A stretch of DNA of 14,596 bases from assembly GCA_002297545.1 (NCBI GenBank), contig DBLZ01000033.1:1-14596 (forward strand), read 5' to 3'. The notes under the pieces are model-generated. The model had not been told where the DNA came from and searched no databases. It saw only the letters and a program-made list of their open reading frames with translations. This document shows, piece after piece, positions 14,061 through 14,596 of the stretch. Source of the stretch: Prevotellaceae bacterium UBA711 (GTDB lineage: Bacteria > Bacteroidota > Bacteroidia > Bacteroidales > Bacteroidaceae). How positions within the stretch are numbered: position 1 is the stretch's first letter; every line of letters starts with the position of its first letter. The translations under genes were made by a program, and so were the position numbers.

Positions 14061-14596
14061 TTATTTTCTGATATTCAACCTATAGTTCACCGTACGTCCT
14101 GCTTTCACCGTCACCTTGTCCTTCCATTGCAGAAAAGCGTTGTCACCTAAAGGTAGCGATGCCTCCCGGGCGCCCTCGGCACAGATGGTGACCTCGGCAT
14201 CGTAGGCAGTGGGATTGCAGATGCGCAGGGTCTGGTACCTGTCGTTGCACCTGACTATCGACGCTTCCACATGATCAAAGACGTAGAGCGATGCCTTGTC
14301 GGTACGCACATAAATGCCGGGGATTTCCAGGGCCATCATGGCACCGTTGGTCTCGTTCCATCCCGTTTGTCCGCCATCACCACGTGAGCCTCGGCTGTCT
14401 GCATCACAATAGGTCAGGCGCTCGGTAATCTTACCGTTGGGCTGTATGCCCTCGGCATGTGCATGGATGACATCGCGCAACAAATCGGCATACAGACTGT
14501 CGCCGGTGGCTCTGTACAACTTAAACAGAGCATCGCCGGACTGGGTACAGAATCCGGGTGCTCCATGCTTGTTTTGGGTCAGTCGATATTTAGTGG
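14061..14596 (-). CDS. C-terminal part of a secreted-type carbohydrate-active protein (partial)
   Basis: The frame is open to the window edge; 177 complete codons are visible and the N terminus lies outside. A TTG at 14519 is inside the reading frame, and the sense codons continue upstream of it, so it is not the true start. The first 95 or so visible residues are helical and read like the end of an (alpha/alpha)6 barrel (GAPGFCTQSGDALFKLYRAT from visible residue 11, GQTGWNETNG further on), and the last 80 look like a beta-sandwich (VTVKAGRTVNYRLNI near the end). I do not recognise the family. Its stop codon is 11 bases before the lipoprotein ATG, so the two are in one operon with the GH3 gene. 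A polysaccharide lyase or glycoside hydrolase is plausible but not shown. Confidence 0.7.
   Translation of the reverse strand, partial: TKYRLTQNKHGAPGFCTQSGDALFKLYRATGDSLYADLLRDVIHAHAEGIQPNGKITERLTYCDADSRGSRGDGGQTGWNETNGAMMALEIPGIYVRTDKASLYVFDHVEASIVRCNDRYQTLRICNPTAYDAEVTICAEGAREASLPLGDNAFLQWKDKVTVKAGRTVNYRLNIRK

Overview
The window looks like a chromosomal piece of a Bacteroidales bacterium; I infer a Prevotella- or Bacteroides-like gut or oral anaerobe. The basis is the Bacteroidetes-type promoters (TTTG about 20 bases before TAnnTTTG), the scarcity of Shine-Dalgarno sites, the debranching enzyme / glycogen-synthase-like / GH57 gene order, a lipobox protein paired with a GH3 enzyme, and the general flavour of the proteins. 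Genus is not proven by anything here. No CRISPR array, insertion sequence, rRNA or prophage is visible.

Layout. (1) 1-118: a tRNA-Glu gene with anticodon CTC on the minus strand, cut by the window edge, with a near-perfect promoter. (2) 166-5000, minus strand: a three-gene glycogen operon, transcribed as debranching enzyme, then glycogen-synthase-like glycosyltransferase, then a GH57 alpha-amylase-like protein, ending in paired hairpins. (3) 5001-6588: a divergent promoter region, then a Crp/Fnr-family regulator and, 6 bases later, a shortened MiaA-like tRNA dimethylallyltransferase, both on the plus strand. (4) 6646-8630, minus strand: a cation diffusion facilitator and, upstream of it, glyceraldehyde-3-phosphate dehydrogenase, separated by a strong hairpin. 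The gap leader is long and appears to hold a 30-codon lipoprotein-like small ORF with a Shine-Dalgarno site. (5) 8933-9373: mscL on the plus strand. (6) 9480-14596, minus strand: a GC-richer carbohydrate-degradation operon with a partial secreted-type protein, a large uncharacterised lipoprotein and a GH3 glycosidase.

How the parts fit. The glycogen operon should make and remodel storage glucan in the cytoplasm. Its regulator may be the divergent Crp/Fnr protein, which is an inference from position. The last operon probably works outside the cytoplasm, trimming a plant or host glycan.

Most notable points: the GH57 protein lacks both expected catalytic residues and carries a histone-H1-like basic tail; the MiaA-like protein has lost a central block of roughly 50-60 residues in frame and one signature glutamine; the gap leader encodes a candidate small lipoprotein bracketed by a 12-base repeat; and the large lipoprotein has a small beta-type module inserted in a barrel-like fold whose function I cannot name.
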